A stretch of DNA of 64,000 nucleotides from Congeria kusceri (GCA_027627225.1 CM051029.1:2775369-2839368), one strand, 5' to 3'. Shown: positions 49,801-59,657, counted from the first letter of the stretch. Numbers and translations are program-made. Notes: a model not told the origin generated them from the sequence alone.

Positions 49801-52070
49801 TTCCTTCAGACAAACCTGAATCCCCTAAAAATGTCCATGTCAAAGAAGGTTCGTTGGGGGTGGATTCGTTCACAGTGGAATGGGAACCAGGTTTCAATGG
49901 TGGTGAAGAACAGGCATTTGTTATACAATATAAAACTAAGGATTTCACAAAACTATGGATTGACGTGAATGTGTCAGCGTACACGTTTATGTATACACTT
50001 ACTGAGTTACACTCTGGGACAACGTATCTAATTAAAATGTTCGCAATAAGCATCGCAGGTAAATCTGAAGAGACAGACGTCGTTACCGCTACGACACGCA
50101 AGAACACGAGTAAGTATATCTTATAAAACAAGAACAAGATACAGACATATTGGTTGCTTCTAAATCATAACTGACAGGAGTATCTTCGTAGTTTGTATAA
50201 TTGACCGTAAAGGGAATAAATGTATAACTACAGACATAAAGCATTAATTTCATTTTGTTTATTGCACATTGCTGATATATGTTTATGATGGTGGTTACTT
50301 TATTTGATAATAATATAATACTACTCACACACTGATGAACTTAAAACATGTAATATTAATTAACATGCGTCATGTTAGCTGAAGTGCAATCTAGGTTAAT
50401 CTACGATAACGATACATGTAATGTTGATGATGATGATGATGATAATGATGATGATCACGATGACGATGAAGATGATGAGACTGATGATCGCGATGATTTT
50501 GCTGATGATGATTATGATGGTGTTGACGATGATGATGACGATGACGATAATGTTGATGATGATAAGAACTTTAATCATGACAGGTCAAGCGTCCTCTGGA
50601 GAAACAGCGGCTGCTGTTGGAGGAGCTGCTGGTGGATTAGTTTTAGTAACCATACTGGTTGTTGGTGTGCTGTGGAAGATGAAAAGAAAACATCTAAGTA
50701 AAGTTAAATACCTCTCTGCCTTTCTATTACTTTATTATACTATTAGTCATACTGTTAATACTTCGGGACGGCTAAATCCGTACATTCATGTTGCTTATTG
50801 AAATAAAAAACTAACATCGTATCATTTCTACAAATTGTGTGCGTGGTGTTATTATTGTTGACCTTTGAACAATATATAAATAACGATACGATTTATAATG
50901 TAATAACGGAACCGATTGTAACATAAACACTCTGAGTAGAAATGTATGTAAATGTAGAAAATACACTACGAACTTGAACTTAATGCATATGGTTATATGC
51001 ATTTATTTTAAATAACATAACACTCCACTTATAACGATATCGCTTATAGCGATGCTGAATTCAAGGTCCAGGCCGGATCCCTATATATTTCAATTAATTC
51101 GTCATCGGTTGTAACGATAGGGCTTTTAACGAGGTTTCGGATATAACGATGTTGTTTTCACGACATTAATAAATCTGTATAGTCCAATTAATGAAATTAT
51201 TATAAAAACATATATCACTGTACTGTGTATTAAATGTATAATAATCAATGATGGTCATGTTATGTTGTTGTTTTTTCTTTAATCGTAAATATATGCAAGC
51301 ATATGTTTTTTTTATTCATTTATATTTCAGAACAACTACAAGACGTAGTTCAATACGAAGACATACTTGGGCAACGGTAAGGGAAATAATATGCATCCTT
51401 ATGATCACAAGCATGAACGTGTTGTCTAAGCGTTTGGTGTGCCTATAATACCTTAAAAAACGATGATATAATGCCAAAGTAAGACTGCTTTGTTTTTAAC
51501 GATCGTATCCTATACGCGTCTTGTGTCGAACGTTGTAATAAAGAACTAATAAATAACATATTGTTATGAGCATTGATTTATCGTTTACTATTTGGTTATA
51601 TTGTGTTTCACAGGATATATGATGATACCTCAAATACAAACGCAAGTTATGAAATATGCAGATTCGGTAATGTTACTGTGTACTTTTAATTTTTACACAT
51701 GTATTGAGTTAGAAATAAAAAATGAGTTGCCAAAAAGATATAAGCAATATATAACTAACCAAACAAACCAACAAATCTGATACACATGTCCACAACAAAG
51801 ACGACCATTTAACGTCTTTGCGACTTAACGCCATTAGAACATTGCCGTACTAGAACAGTATTGCTTAACGATTGTCTGAGTTTGGATCTGCTCACATTAC
51901 TGTAACTTGGGTTTCAAGATGAGTATTTGTTTTCAGATTCCAGTCTGGAAAATAAATATGAAACTCTTGGAGTAACCACTTTCCACGAGTACACAAGTCT
52001 TTCATCAGCCAATATACAGTATGGTAACAAAGACGATACAGAGAGTGATGTTGTCAGACCCTCATCATAA
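44790..52070 (+). CDS. Ig-superfamily membrane receptor with FN3 domain, TM helix and ITAM/ITIM-type tail (14 exons)
   Basis: Fourteen exons can be joined with GT-AG boundaries: 44790-44841, 44970-45287, 45911-46249, 46381-46674, 46947-47246, 47355-47848, 48194-48469, 48620-48907, 49358-49672, 49810-50109, 50584-50697, 51331-51376, 51614-51666 and 51937-52070. Nearly all are phase 1-1, as is usual for Ig-domain exons. In order they encode a signal peptide, about nine Ig-type units, one fibronectin III domain, a transmembrane helix with a basic stop-transfer, and a tyrosine-rich tail. The role inferred is cell-surface recognition or adhesion with tyrosine-phosphorylation signalling. The ectodomain resembles CD22/nephrin/hemicentin-type proteins only in general plan. 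The sixth exon breaks the frame, so full-length protein needs that exon to be skipped or the break to be an assembly error. AATAAA signals lie at 52185 and 52367. Confidence 0.8.
44970..45287 (+). CDS. Exon 2: Ig domain 1 (V-like)
   Basis: 318 bases, phase 1-1, reading VQSCDVSLKTERTIVELGSN, VTLTCGVCPG, AYSVSSN and TTDKAGTYACF. The canonical Cys pair (TLTC, YAC) and the D-x-A-G-x-Y-x-C motif are present. Several NxT sites are seen (NVT, NVT). It is homologous to the minus-strand exon at 534-848. Confidence 0.85.
45911..46249 (+). CDS. Exon 3: Ig domain 2
   Basis: 339 bases. Contains SIFSCTSSTGRPSPVIRWYT and TTDDHGERIYCNVSNGYG, with both Cys and the core Trp. The end (GVL plus a split codon) joins in frame to RFPSKP of the next exon. 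Confidence 0.85.
46381..46674 (+). CDS. Exon 4: Ig domain 3
   Basis: 294 bases. Contains KVSLSCSSEGNPAPTVTWIT and TGDAGVYTCRANS, a complete I-set-like pattern with Cys, Trp, D-A-G-x-Y-x-C. The donor TTGT/GTATGT is followed by a TAA/ACT microsatellite in the intron. Confidence 0.88.
46700..46845 (+). repeat. Trinucleotide microsatellite in intron 4
   Basis: ACTACTACTAATACT followed by a long AATAAT run. The leucine- or isoleucine-rich frames over it are artefacts. Confidence 0.9.
46947..47246 (+). CDS. Exon 5: Ig domain 4, second Cys lost
   Basis: 300 bases. FQMTCTSVSNPPPLMYAW holds the first Cys and the Trp. In the F strand the expected Y-x-C is NIYTIRIVNIMNPS, so the second Cys is Arg. The NIMNPS loop is related to NTMEPTG in later domains, which marks this as one of a duplicated series. 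Confidence 0.85.
47355..47848 (+). pseudogene. Exon 6: Ig domain 5 fused out of frame to the remainder of Ig domain 6
   Basis: The first part reads IIHIQCRSSSNPQPNYVW, SFVSCNASNCMEPTGKPV and SSRFAYLNV, a full Ig unit up to its last strand (about 47640). Immediately afterwards, in another frame, comes SVSCTSISKPDPTYTWKPN, NGTYSCTAANVMDTTFDG and WTFHLEILG, an Ig unit that lacks its first ~20 residues. The length of 494 is not a multiple of three. Reading straight through gives a TGA at 47741. The picture fits a deletion that removed the end of one exon, an intron and the start of the next. Splice phases outside are both 1, but exon skipping would then lose both domains. Confidence 0.8.
48194..48469 (+). 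CDS. Exon 7: Ig domain 7
   Basis: 276 bases, reading LSVACLYTAGNPSVTTVEW and TDEGRYTCTASNTMEPTG. Canonical Cys and Trp are present. NTMEPTG in the F-G loop repeats the motif of exon 6 (NCMEPTG). Confidence 0.88.
48620..48907 (+). CDS. Exon 8: Ig domain 8, core Trp missing
   Basis: 288 bases, reading VQLVCEFDSDPVANISIIND and VAVYRCQGSN. The Cys pair is kept, but the core Trp position holds Ile. This is tolerated in some Ig domains. Confidence 0.8.
49358..49672 (+). CDS. Exon 9: membrane-proximal Ig domain without the Cys pair
   Basis: 315 bases, reading VVLTFTIKAYPPPNRSAYSW and SEDFGRYMVSVYNELGNATQ. The Trp and the D-x-G-x-Y motif are kept, but both Cys positions are non-Cys (TFT, YMV). Cys-less Ig folds just before FN3 domains are known in adhesion receptors. 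Confidence 0.85.
49810..50109 (+). CDS. Exon 10: fibronectin type III domain
   Basis: 300 bases, reading DKPESPKNVHVKEGSLGVD, SFTVEWEPGFNGGEEQAFVI and TELHSGTTYLIKMFAISIAG. The P-x-N/V start, W-x-P-G-x-N-G-G and L-x-x-G-T-x-Y motifs are classic FN3. Its phase-1 donor (ACGA/GTAAGT) can join either TM exon: 50584 (Ser) or 56001 (Lys). Confidence 0.92.
50418..50575 (+). repeat. GAT trinucleotide microsatellite next to the TM exon acceptor
   Basis: (GATGAT)n with GAC and GAA variants fills the intron up to 8 bases before the acceptor at 50582-50583. The pyrimidine-poor repeat takes the place of a normal polypyrimidine tract (TTTAATCATGACAG), so this acceptor may be weak. Confidence 0.85.
50584..50697 (+). 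CDS. Exon 11: transmembrane helix A (ITAM branch)
   Basis: 114 bases, phase 1-1, reading SQASSGETAAAVGGAAGG, LVLVTILVVGVLW and KMKRKHL. A 20-odd-residue hydrophobic helix with a GG-rich start is followed by a basic stop-transfer. It matches TM exon B at 56001-56117 in phase and length. Confidence 0.88.
51331..51376 (+). CDS. Exon 12: tail with ITIM-like VQYEDI
   Basis: The acceptor TATATTTCAG precedes KQLQDVVQYEDILGQ and the first two bases of Arg. V-x-Y-x-x-I fits the ITIM consensus (I/V/L/S-x-Y-x-x-I/V/L), which recruits SH2 phosphatases when phosphorylated. Phase 1-2. Confidence 0.8.
51614..51666 (+). CDS. Exon 13: tail with two further tyrosines
   Basis: The acceptor TTTCACAG precedes IYDDTSNTNASYEICRF. 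YDDT and YEIC are possible phosphotyrosine sites but fit no strict consensus. Phase 2-1, donor TTCG/GTAATG. Confidence 0.75.
51937..52070 (+). CDS. Exon 14: terminal exon with ITAM (YETL-x7-YTSL)
   Basis: The acceptor GTTTTCAG opens DSSLENKYETLGVTTFHEY and TSLSSANIQYGNKDD, then a TAA at 52068-52070. YETL and YTSL are separated by seven residues, inside the 6-8 spacing of the classic immunoreceptor tyrosine activation motif. IQYGNK fits the pY-x-N pattern bound by Grb2-type SH2 domains. A stop and nearby AATAAA signals make this a genuine transcript end. Confidence 0.85.
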
Positions 52071-52614
52071 CCGAAGACTGATAAGGAATATGAAAATTTG
52101 AAAGTATCATAAATCCACAGCTGCTTGTGAATTTGGTTATATTTGATACCAACTTGAAGTCGTCTGTTTGTGTGCCGCACATAAAATAAATAACACAGAC
52201 TTATTATTGTATGATAGTAAAGACATATATTTAACATTCATAACGTGGGTCACATTGGTGAAAACGGCCAAATCGTTGGTGTGCATGTTTTGTTCTACAT
52301 GAAAGATACATGGAAGCCTGGAGTGTTACACTTGGAAAACATAAAACCATGATAATGGAATGTGTTAATAAAACAGTGTTTTTATACATTCAATAACAAA
52401 TTAATGTGCGACGCGTACATTCAATAATGTTTGTAATAAATGAATACTAAAAATCAAATAAACGAAACGTAATAATAAGACAAGCAGTATGTCCAACACA
52501 GAGCCTTGACAAGTGCAATCGGCCGTAAAGTATGTTATATACGAATATGAGTCTCCATTAGCTAAACTGTGTATGTCCGTGAAGTAGTAATAACAATATA
52601 AGTATCAGTAGTAG
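52071..52614 (+). other. 3' untranslated region of the ITAM receptor
   Basis: No coding exon. AATAAA at 52185-52190 and 52367-52372 are candidate polyadenylation signals, and another lies near 52437. Confidence 0.55.
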
Positions 52615-53645
<1,031 letters not shown>

Positions 53646-53761
53646 TGTTGGTGGTGGTTTTTTAAACACAATTATCATTAAACTAAAGGCAAGATAGACA
53701 ATGTTTAAGGTTTGCAAGATAACACAATATTTGACTGCTTCCCCTGTAAAATGCGTATCTA

Positions 53762-54745
53762 TGGAGGCATAGAACTGCCTTACGATAACCACATAAGTTT
53801 CGCGATAATTATCGCGTTAACCAGTTACGTATCGTGTTTACCACATAATTTTCGCGAAAAATATCACGTTAACTAGTTAGCGTTCGCGAAAAGATTCGTG
53901 TTGCTATCTTATTTATTGCGATATTTATCTGAATATTAAGTTACCGTTTACGAAAATGTTTCTGTTAGATAATTTATTATTAAACTAAGTGACCTAAAAG
54001 TGCCTATAAGTGACATAAGTTACATTTTCTAGGTCTTCGAATTATCTAACTAACGCGAATTGTATCATGAAAATTATCTGCTAACGTAAATCATAACACT
54101 TTAATATTCCTGTTACCACTTAGTTTGCCCGAGGTGTTCCGCAATATCTTGCTAACGCGAACCTTAACACGATAATATTCCTGTTACTAGTTAATTATCT
54201 GTTAACGTAAATCGTAACACGTTAATATTCTTGATACTACTTAAGTTTGCCCGAGGTGTCCCGCAATATCTTGCTAACGCGAACCTTAACACGATAATAT
54301 TCCTGTTACTAGTTAATTATATCGTGCTAACGCGAACCTTAACACGATAATATTCCTGTTGCTAGTTAATTATATCGTGCTAACGCGAACCTTAACACGA
54401 TAATATTCCTGTTACTAGTTAATTATCTGTTAACGTAAATCGTAACACGTTAATATTCTTGATACTACTTAAGTTTGCCCGAGGTGTCCCGCAAGATCTT
54501 GCTAACGCGAACCTTAACACGATAATATTCCTGTTACCACTTAATGTTATGTTTTTGTTAAATGAAATCCTGGTGTCAGTTTGGGGCGCTTTCAGGCCAG
54601 ATTTCAGTTAAGCAGAAAATAAATGACAAAGAAAACTATCGCGAACACTAACAAGATACAAGATAAATAACACGATACTTAAGTGGTTAACGTGATAATT
54701 ATCGCGAAACTTATGTGGTTATCGTAAGGCAGTTCTATGCCACCA
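53762..54745. mobile_element. 984-bp TIR DNA transposon (MITE) with TA target duplication
   Basis: From TGGAGGCATAGAACTGCC the left end is mirrored by the right end (GGCAGTTCTATGCCACCA) over about 60 bases, including TTACGATAACCACATAAG and TTTCGCGATAATTATC. TA flanks both sides (53760-53761 and 54746-54747), as in Tc1/mariner-type insertion. Inside, GCTAACGCGAACCTTAACAC, GATAATATTCCTGTTACTAG and TTAATTA repeat four to five times. No transposase frame. Confidence 0.9.
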
Positions 54746-54749
54746 TACG

Positions 54750-56000
54750 TATCAATGAATAATGTGTAACAGATTAAGTGCAGTTTAAACAGGAAGTTTT
54801 GTACAGCGCATTGATAAGAAAACCTTGTGCAGATAAACAAGCGTTTCGTGTTGCATATTGAACTATTCATGTGATTTATTAAGGTTACAAGTACTGACTA
54901 CGCACATAATTCAGTTTTAATGTAACTATAACATAATGTGGACTTTTACGTACATTTGATGTCAAACAATAAATATTAACATATTTTGAACAAAAATGCA
55001 TATCCGAATATCGTTCACTGTAATAGTAAGCTTCGGAACGTATATTGGCAACATAACAACGACCCGTTGCCATCACTTTTTGTGTTGTCTGTTTGGTGAA
55101 TGTGTTGTTTTTTTTCAAATTATTTACAACATTCTGTTTTACTATTATTATTAGATTAAACGCATAAACTAATCGTTCAATCTGTATTGAAACTAATCGC
55201 CAGAGGAAACCAACAGATAAGTCGACTTTATATTATCAGATACTCAGTACCTGTTGAAGTGTCTGTATGTTAGAGTGTTCAACAAAACTTATAATGTACA
55301 GTAATTGGTTATTCCATATTTATAGCAAACATGAAGTTGTTTAGTCCAAAGTAAGACTGCATACGATGCCTACATAACAATCTATGCATGTATAGTAATC
55401 ACAAACAATGTGAAATAACGACTTCAAATGACACAGCATATGTAAATGACGAATATAATCATGATTTAATTGCATGTACGTGAGTGTTTTCGTATAGACT
55501 ACTTGAATATACCTCCTTGCGTCTACACATCAATAAGTCAATTTTGTAGATAGACTGCCATACTCTATATTTTTATTGTGAAAACAAGCACACCGTTTTA
55601 CAGTATACAACATGTGAAAAGAGTGTTGATTTTATGCTGAATACTGATAAGAAATGTCTGTGCAGCCTGTTAGAAAAGTAAATTTTCAGAATATGCTATT
55701 GATCTGTCTAACACATTTTGAAACTTATTTTAATATCTTCATAATAAATTAAGTGAATGCAATTTGAAGAAAACGAGATCGTCCTTACAGCCATAAACTT
55801 CACAATAATGCAACAGCATGTTTTTCTTCAGCAGCATACCAATTATTTAAAAGTAATACGCAAATATATGTACAATTTAAAATAAATTATCAGTATTTGA
55901 ATGATTTATCATATGTTCATTATAAACATACATATTGCTTGCGTTCGGCTTTAAAACGGGTATTGCTTAAATAATATTTTCTGTGAATATGTTGTCCTAG
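54750..56000. other. Intron/intergenic DNA without recognised exons
   Basis: No exon was recognised between the transposon and the second transmembrane exon. If both TM exons belong to one gene, this is intron. Confidence 0.45.
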
Positions 56001-56117
56001 AGATTCCGGACGGTGCTCAACCAATAGCAGACATTGTGGGAGGGTCCGTCAGTATCGTTGTTGCTGCTGCTATTGTTGTTCTTGTCATAGTTATTGTCAG
56101 GAAACGTCGTGTAAAAG
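56001..56117 (+). CDS. Transmembrane helix B exon (phosphatase branch)
   Basis: 117 bases, phase 1-1, reading IPDGAQPIADIVGGSVSI, VVAAAIVVLVIVIV and RKRRVK. It is parallel to TM exon A in position of the GG pair, helix length and basic end. Acceptor CCTAG at 55999-56000, donor AAAG/GTGTGT. Confidence 0.8.
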
Positions 56118-56915
56118 GTGTGTCGTTAACACGTGCATCAGAGTAAAAAAACATAAATAAATACATACGTATTTGTTTTCAAATATATTTTACTTCATGT
56201 TAAACATAACTTATTTTCTTTTTAGATTACATATCAAATGCCTGTATACATTCAGTTGTATGCATTGTTTCCAATCAAAAAATAAATTGGCTAATAGAGC
56301 TGTAACACAGTAAATGTAACTTACCTGATTGTCCGAATTTGCAAATGAACATTAACACACTCGAACATCCAACAGGTATAGAGGCTACGCTTTTTAATAA
56401 TATATGTGTTGCCTTCTAATTATGGTGTGAACAAACGATGCAGTTCCACTTTAATGAATAATTATGGACTTACATTGCGTGTAAACTGTTATATATCTCT
56501 TTGTTTAATTATGTGGCAACAACGTGACTACGACCTATTCATGTTTGACGGTTTTAAATGTTAAGAGTATGTGTTGTTGTGCATAGATTAAAACAACAAA
56601 CACATGGGTTTACAACTCACGAAAATATTGGTAAGTATATTTTAATATATCTACGTATTGAACATAACATTTTCATAATAATTAGATTTTTGCAAAATGT
56701 ACTATCTTTTTTTGTGTCACGTCTAATTTGCTTTAACTATTTAGAGTCTATAAGCACAGATACCGCATTAAATATGAGCCTAAATGCAAACAAAACAACT
56801 TTATTGGTATAAATAATGACGTGCACATATCAATGCTACTTGCACGTCAAAATGTGTGAACTTTTCGTTTCATTTGTGTCGTATTTATACTTAAACATTG
56901 TTTTTTGTTATTAAG

Positions 56916-57197
56916 GTATGATACTTACTCCAGAACTTAAGACTGAACCAGCAACTGTGGATTATGAGAATGAACACCAGAATGAGACAAGACCAATACC
57001 CAGTGAACCCGATACAAACGCACACGAGAAATCGGGTCCAAAGAGAATAAATTCGTTTGCTATAGAGCGAGATATAATTTGCGATAATCTCATTAAGGAA
57101 GGCAGAAACTTCAAAAGTCGGGACATATCTATCAAGCAATTTCTAAAAACTGTGGAAGAAGCTAAAGCTAATCCAACGGACGTTTTCATAGAGTTTA
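56916..57197 (+). CDS. Juxtamembrane exon of the phosphatase branch
   Basis: 282 bases in phase 1, reading MILTPELKTEPATVDYENE, NSFAIERDIICDNLIKEGRN and ISIKQFLKTVEEAKANPTDV, then FIEF. The last part is the helix-turn wedge that precedes D1 in receptor phosphatases. VDYENE is a possible phosphotyrosine site. Donor TTTA/GTGAAA. Confidence 0.75.
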
Positions 57198-57334
57198 GTG
57201 AAACCTTAACTTGCTTAAGTATAGTAAAATACTCTTGTACTTTGAGCACAATGTATTATTTCGTAATAAATAACAAGTAAAGATATATTTGACGAACAAA
57301 GTTTGTGTTTCTTTGCTTTAGAAATAAAAGACAG

Positions 57335-57418
57335 AAACTGAAAATATAAAATATTCAACAGAGGCAGCTAAAACGCAGGAAAATATGTTGAAAAGCAGAT
57401 ATAAACATATGTTCCCTT
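57335..57418 (+). CDS. D1 N-terminal exon (ENMLKSRYKHMFP)
   Basis: 84 bases in phase 1 from acceptor AAGACAG (57333-57334) to donor CCTT/GTAAGT. QENMLKSRYKHMFP matches the N-x-x-K-N-R-Y-x-x-I-x-P-Y signature that begins the catalytic domain. Confidence 0.75.
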
Positions 57419-57586
57419 GTAAGTAGATTTCTCTTATAATATTTAAAAAAAGTATTCTCCTATAAGTACGCATTCGGGCTTTAACCTATTTATCGGGCCT
57501 CTTAAGGCGTCCAAAAGGTATATTATCCCGATAATGTATACAAGTTGTAAGTAGATGACTAATATTCTATTGTTTCCTTATAACAT

Positions 57587-57663
57587 ATGATAACAAACGT
57601 GTGTTATTGCCTATCATAGACTGTGATGAGGATTCTGACTTCATTAACGCAGGTTTTATTGAT
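57587..57663 (+). pseudogene. D1 exon YDNKRVLLPI-FINAGFID with broken splice sites
   Basis: The coding text (Y)DNKRVLLPIIDCDEDSDF then INAGFID matches the Y-D-x-x-R-V-x-L and D-x-I-N-A signatures. The dinucleotide before it is AT (57585-57586) where AG is needed. The donor follows GAT directly, leaving phase 0 although the next exon needs phase 1, as if one G had been lost. A usable AG at 57618-57619 would stay in frame but drop DNKRVLLPII. Confidence 0.7.
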
Positions 57664-57950
57664 GTAAGATATTACAGTTTTTTTTTGTTTATATTGTTCA
57701 TATATTAATTGTTGAATAATATCCGACGTATTAAAGACACATATAATAAATGTTCGCTGTAAATTAATGTGTTCAATACATGTACATTTATACATCAATT
57801 ATTACTTTTGGTAAAAACTTAATCTATCAGAACTCAGCTTATATGTTTTCTTTGTAAAATAAGATAAAGATTTGCGATAGCAAATTAGAACATTCACAAA
57901 TGAATGTTTGTCTAATTACCACTGGTCATGCGACTTTGTTTTTGTTTCAG

Positions 57951-57986
57951 GGATTACATTGTCTAGAAAATACATCGCTGCTCAAG
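57951..57986 (+). CDS. D1 exon ITLSRKYIAAQ
   Basis: 36 bases, acceptor TTTGTTTCAG, donor CTCAAG/GTAGGC. The frame that gives KYIAAQG, the substrate-loop signature, needs phase 1. The upstream donor as it stands delivers phase 0. Confidence 0.75.
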
Positions 57987-58097
57987 GTAGGCATGGCTTT
58001 CTGACAAAATTAAATAAACCATATACATTCAACATATATCTTCAGATGTATAAGTAAATAAATAATAATTTATTGAGTTTTGTGAAATGTATTAAAG

Positions 58098-58195
58098 GTC
58101 CATTGGCTTCTATAATTGCTGATACGTGGAGAATGATATGGTCGGAAAACATCAGAGTGGTGGCCATAGTAACACATTTTGTTGAGGATTCGAAG
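58098..58195 (+). CDS. D1 exon GPLASIIADTWRMIW, GC donor
   Basis: Reads GPLASIIADTWRMIWSENIR, VVAIVTHFVEDSK and joins in phase 0 to RKCYQCWPD. The D/F-W-R-M-I-W signature is intact. The donor is AAG/GCTAGA at 58196-58197, so it is either a rare GC-AG intron or a mutated GT. Confidence 0.8.
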
Positions 58196-58456
58196 GCTAG
58201 AATTGATGTTGCGATGCTTATTTACAATCGATTATTGATCAATGTTACAATTGATTTGAATAATGCACATTCTGTTTAGCCAGTAGTTTCGTATAATTTA
58301 TACATGACTTATATATATGAAAAGAACGAATGTTTTCATTATATGTGCTTAGCAATTTACTTATATATATGCATGAAGAAACGCCACACTAATGCACCGT
58401 GTGTGTGATATCTGTAAAGTGGTTTATGACGATATAGGAATGTTAATAAATTTCAG

Positions 58457-58582
58457 AGAAAGTGCTACCAATGTTGGCCAGATGCTGTACATGAAAATTG
58501 CAAATATGTGGACTATACCGTCTCGGTGTTGACAGTAGAGGAGTACGATGATTTTTTTATTAGAAAGCTGCATTGTTCAAAG
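58457..58582 (+). CDS. D1 exon RKCYQCWPD
   Basis: 126 bases, phase 0-0, reading RKCYQCWPDAVHENCKYVDY, TVSVLTVEEYDDFFIRKL and HCSK. The K-C-x-x-Y/C-W-P signature is present. Acceptor TTTCAG, donor AAG/GTTTTA. Confidence 0.85.
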
Positions 58583-58848
58583 GTTTTACAAACATATTTA
58601 TTCGATTGATGCATGGTGTACACACCTTACTATGAAAACCACTTTAAATATTACTTATTTGCTTAACGAATACCTAATGAGTATATATGTCTACTTTTCT
58701 TGTATATGAATATTGCTTTCGTTGTTGCTTGGTTTTCTATACTGCATCAAATAGCATCCAATCAATTAACCTAAATGTCTAAATAAATAAACAAAAATGT
58801 TAACTGTGAATTGTTTACCTCAGTTACTTTGCTAGTGGACCATGTTAG

Positions 58849-58979
58849 GTTGGTTCTAGAGATGTGCACATTGTAACCCACTGTCACTTCACTTCGTGGC
58901 CTGATAAGAACAGCCCTCTCTCTTCTGCAATTCTGCCGCAAGGTTCGATCGGTAGGCATAGAAGGATGGTACATTGCAG
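58849..58979 (+). pseudogene. D1 WPD-loop exon with two compensating frameshifts
   Basis: HFTSWPDKN is in frame and carries the catalytic WPD Asp. From about 58912 the family-like text (ALSLLQFCRKVRSVGIEG) continues in another frame, returning to the first frame at 58966 for RMVHC. The in-frame reading (PLSSAILPQGSIGRHR) is unlike phosphatases. The exon keeps its overall phase (0 to 2). The acceptor (GTTAG at 58845-58848) is assigned because earlier AGs lead to an in-frame stop. Confidence 0.7.
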
Positions 58980-59227
58980 GTATAATGGCGTCAGTGCAAT
59001 TATTGTATCAATAAAGCAATTAAATGAAATATTAATTAACTACATCGAAAACAAACTATTTTATGTTATATAGTAGGCAGGATATATAGTTTGTTGTTAT
59101 ATAAGTGGAAAAATTCAGAGCTAAAATTACTGTTAGCAAATATCACTCTTTGCTTAACGACAATTCCACCACACTGTGTTAAAATCAAATGCGTACACTT
59201 ATTACCCTAACATTTTTTATGCTGTAG

Positions 59228-59364
59228 TGCTGGAGTGGGTCGTACCGGGACATTTATTGCTCTAGACTACCTGTATGACCAAGGAATGGCGGAAAAAACA
59301 GGTCAACCTGTTCGATGCAATTCTCAAATTGAGGGAACAACACATTAATATGGTGCAAACAAAG
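59228..59364 (+). pseudogene. D1 P-loop exon (HCSAGVGRTGT) with a one-base frameshift
   Basis: With the HC(S) from the previous exon, this completes HCSAGVGRTGTFIALDYLY, the intact CX5R catalytic loop. An A6 run at 59293-59298 then shifts the frame. In the given frame a TAA follows at about 59345. Dropping one A gives the expected continuation, which includes LREQHINMVQTK, the Q-loop signature (R-x-x-x-V-Q-T). The one-base excess is also visible from the exon length. Confidence 0.85.
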
Positions 59365-59534
59365 GTTAACTTTCCTGTCACATTGCTGTATTATGTTTCT
59401 AAGGGCACGGGCTTAATGCGTGCAAAAATAAACCATTATAAGAAAGTGTATTAATCTAAACTTATTAACTTGTATATGTCAAAGCTTTCCAGTGTATTAT
59501 GTTTTTTATTGATTACCAATTGCTTGATCAACAG

Positions 59535-59657
59535 CTCCAGTGTTTATATCTCCATGAAGTGCTGTGTGAGGCACTGTCTCCTGTAGGAGATGTACTGACA
59601 CATAAGGTGTATGCTGGTTATAACCAGTCGAATGATTTCCTGAACCAGGAATACGAG
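59535..59657 (+). CDS. D1-D2 linker exon (LYLHEVLCEAL)
   Basis: 123 bases, phase 0-0, reading LQCLYLHEVLCEALSPVGD, VLTHKVYAGYNQSN and DFLNQEYE. Y-x-x-L-H-E-x-L-x-E-A is the last helix of D1. Confidence 0.8.

Noticed and set aside
50372..50701. 109-residue Asp-rich frame joined to the TM exon region
   Set aside because: It reads the GAT microsatellite of the intron. The TM exon is used in a different frame.
56558..56812. Possible extra exon between TM exon B and the juxtamembrane exon (RLKQQTHGFTTHENI)
   Set aside because: It would need an entry phase that TM exon B does not supply, and the direct join of 56117 to 56916 is already in frame.
59293..59345. An intron hidden between EKT and VNLFDAIL explaining the frame change
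   Set aside because: No room for an intron; the discrepancy is a single base inside a homopolymer.
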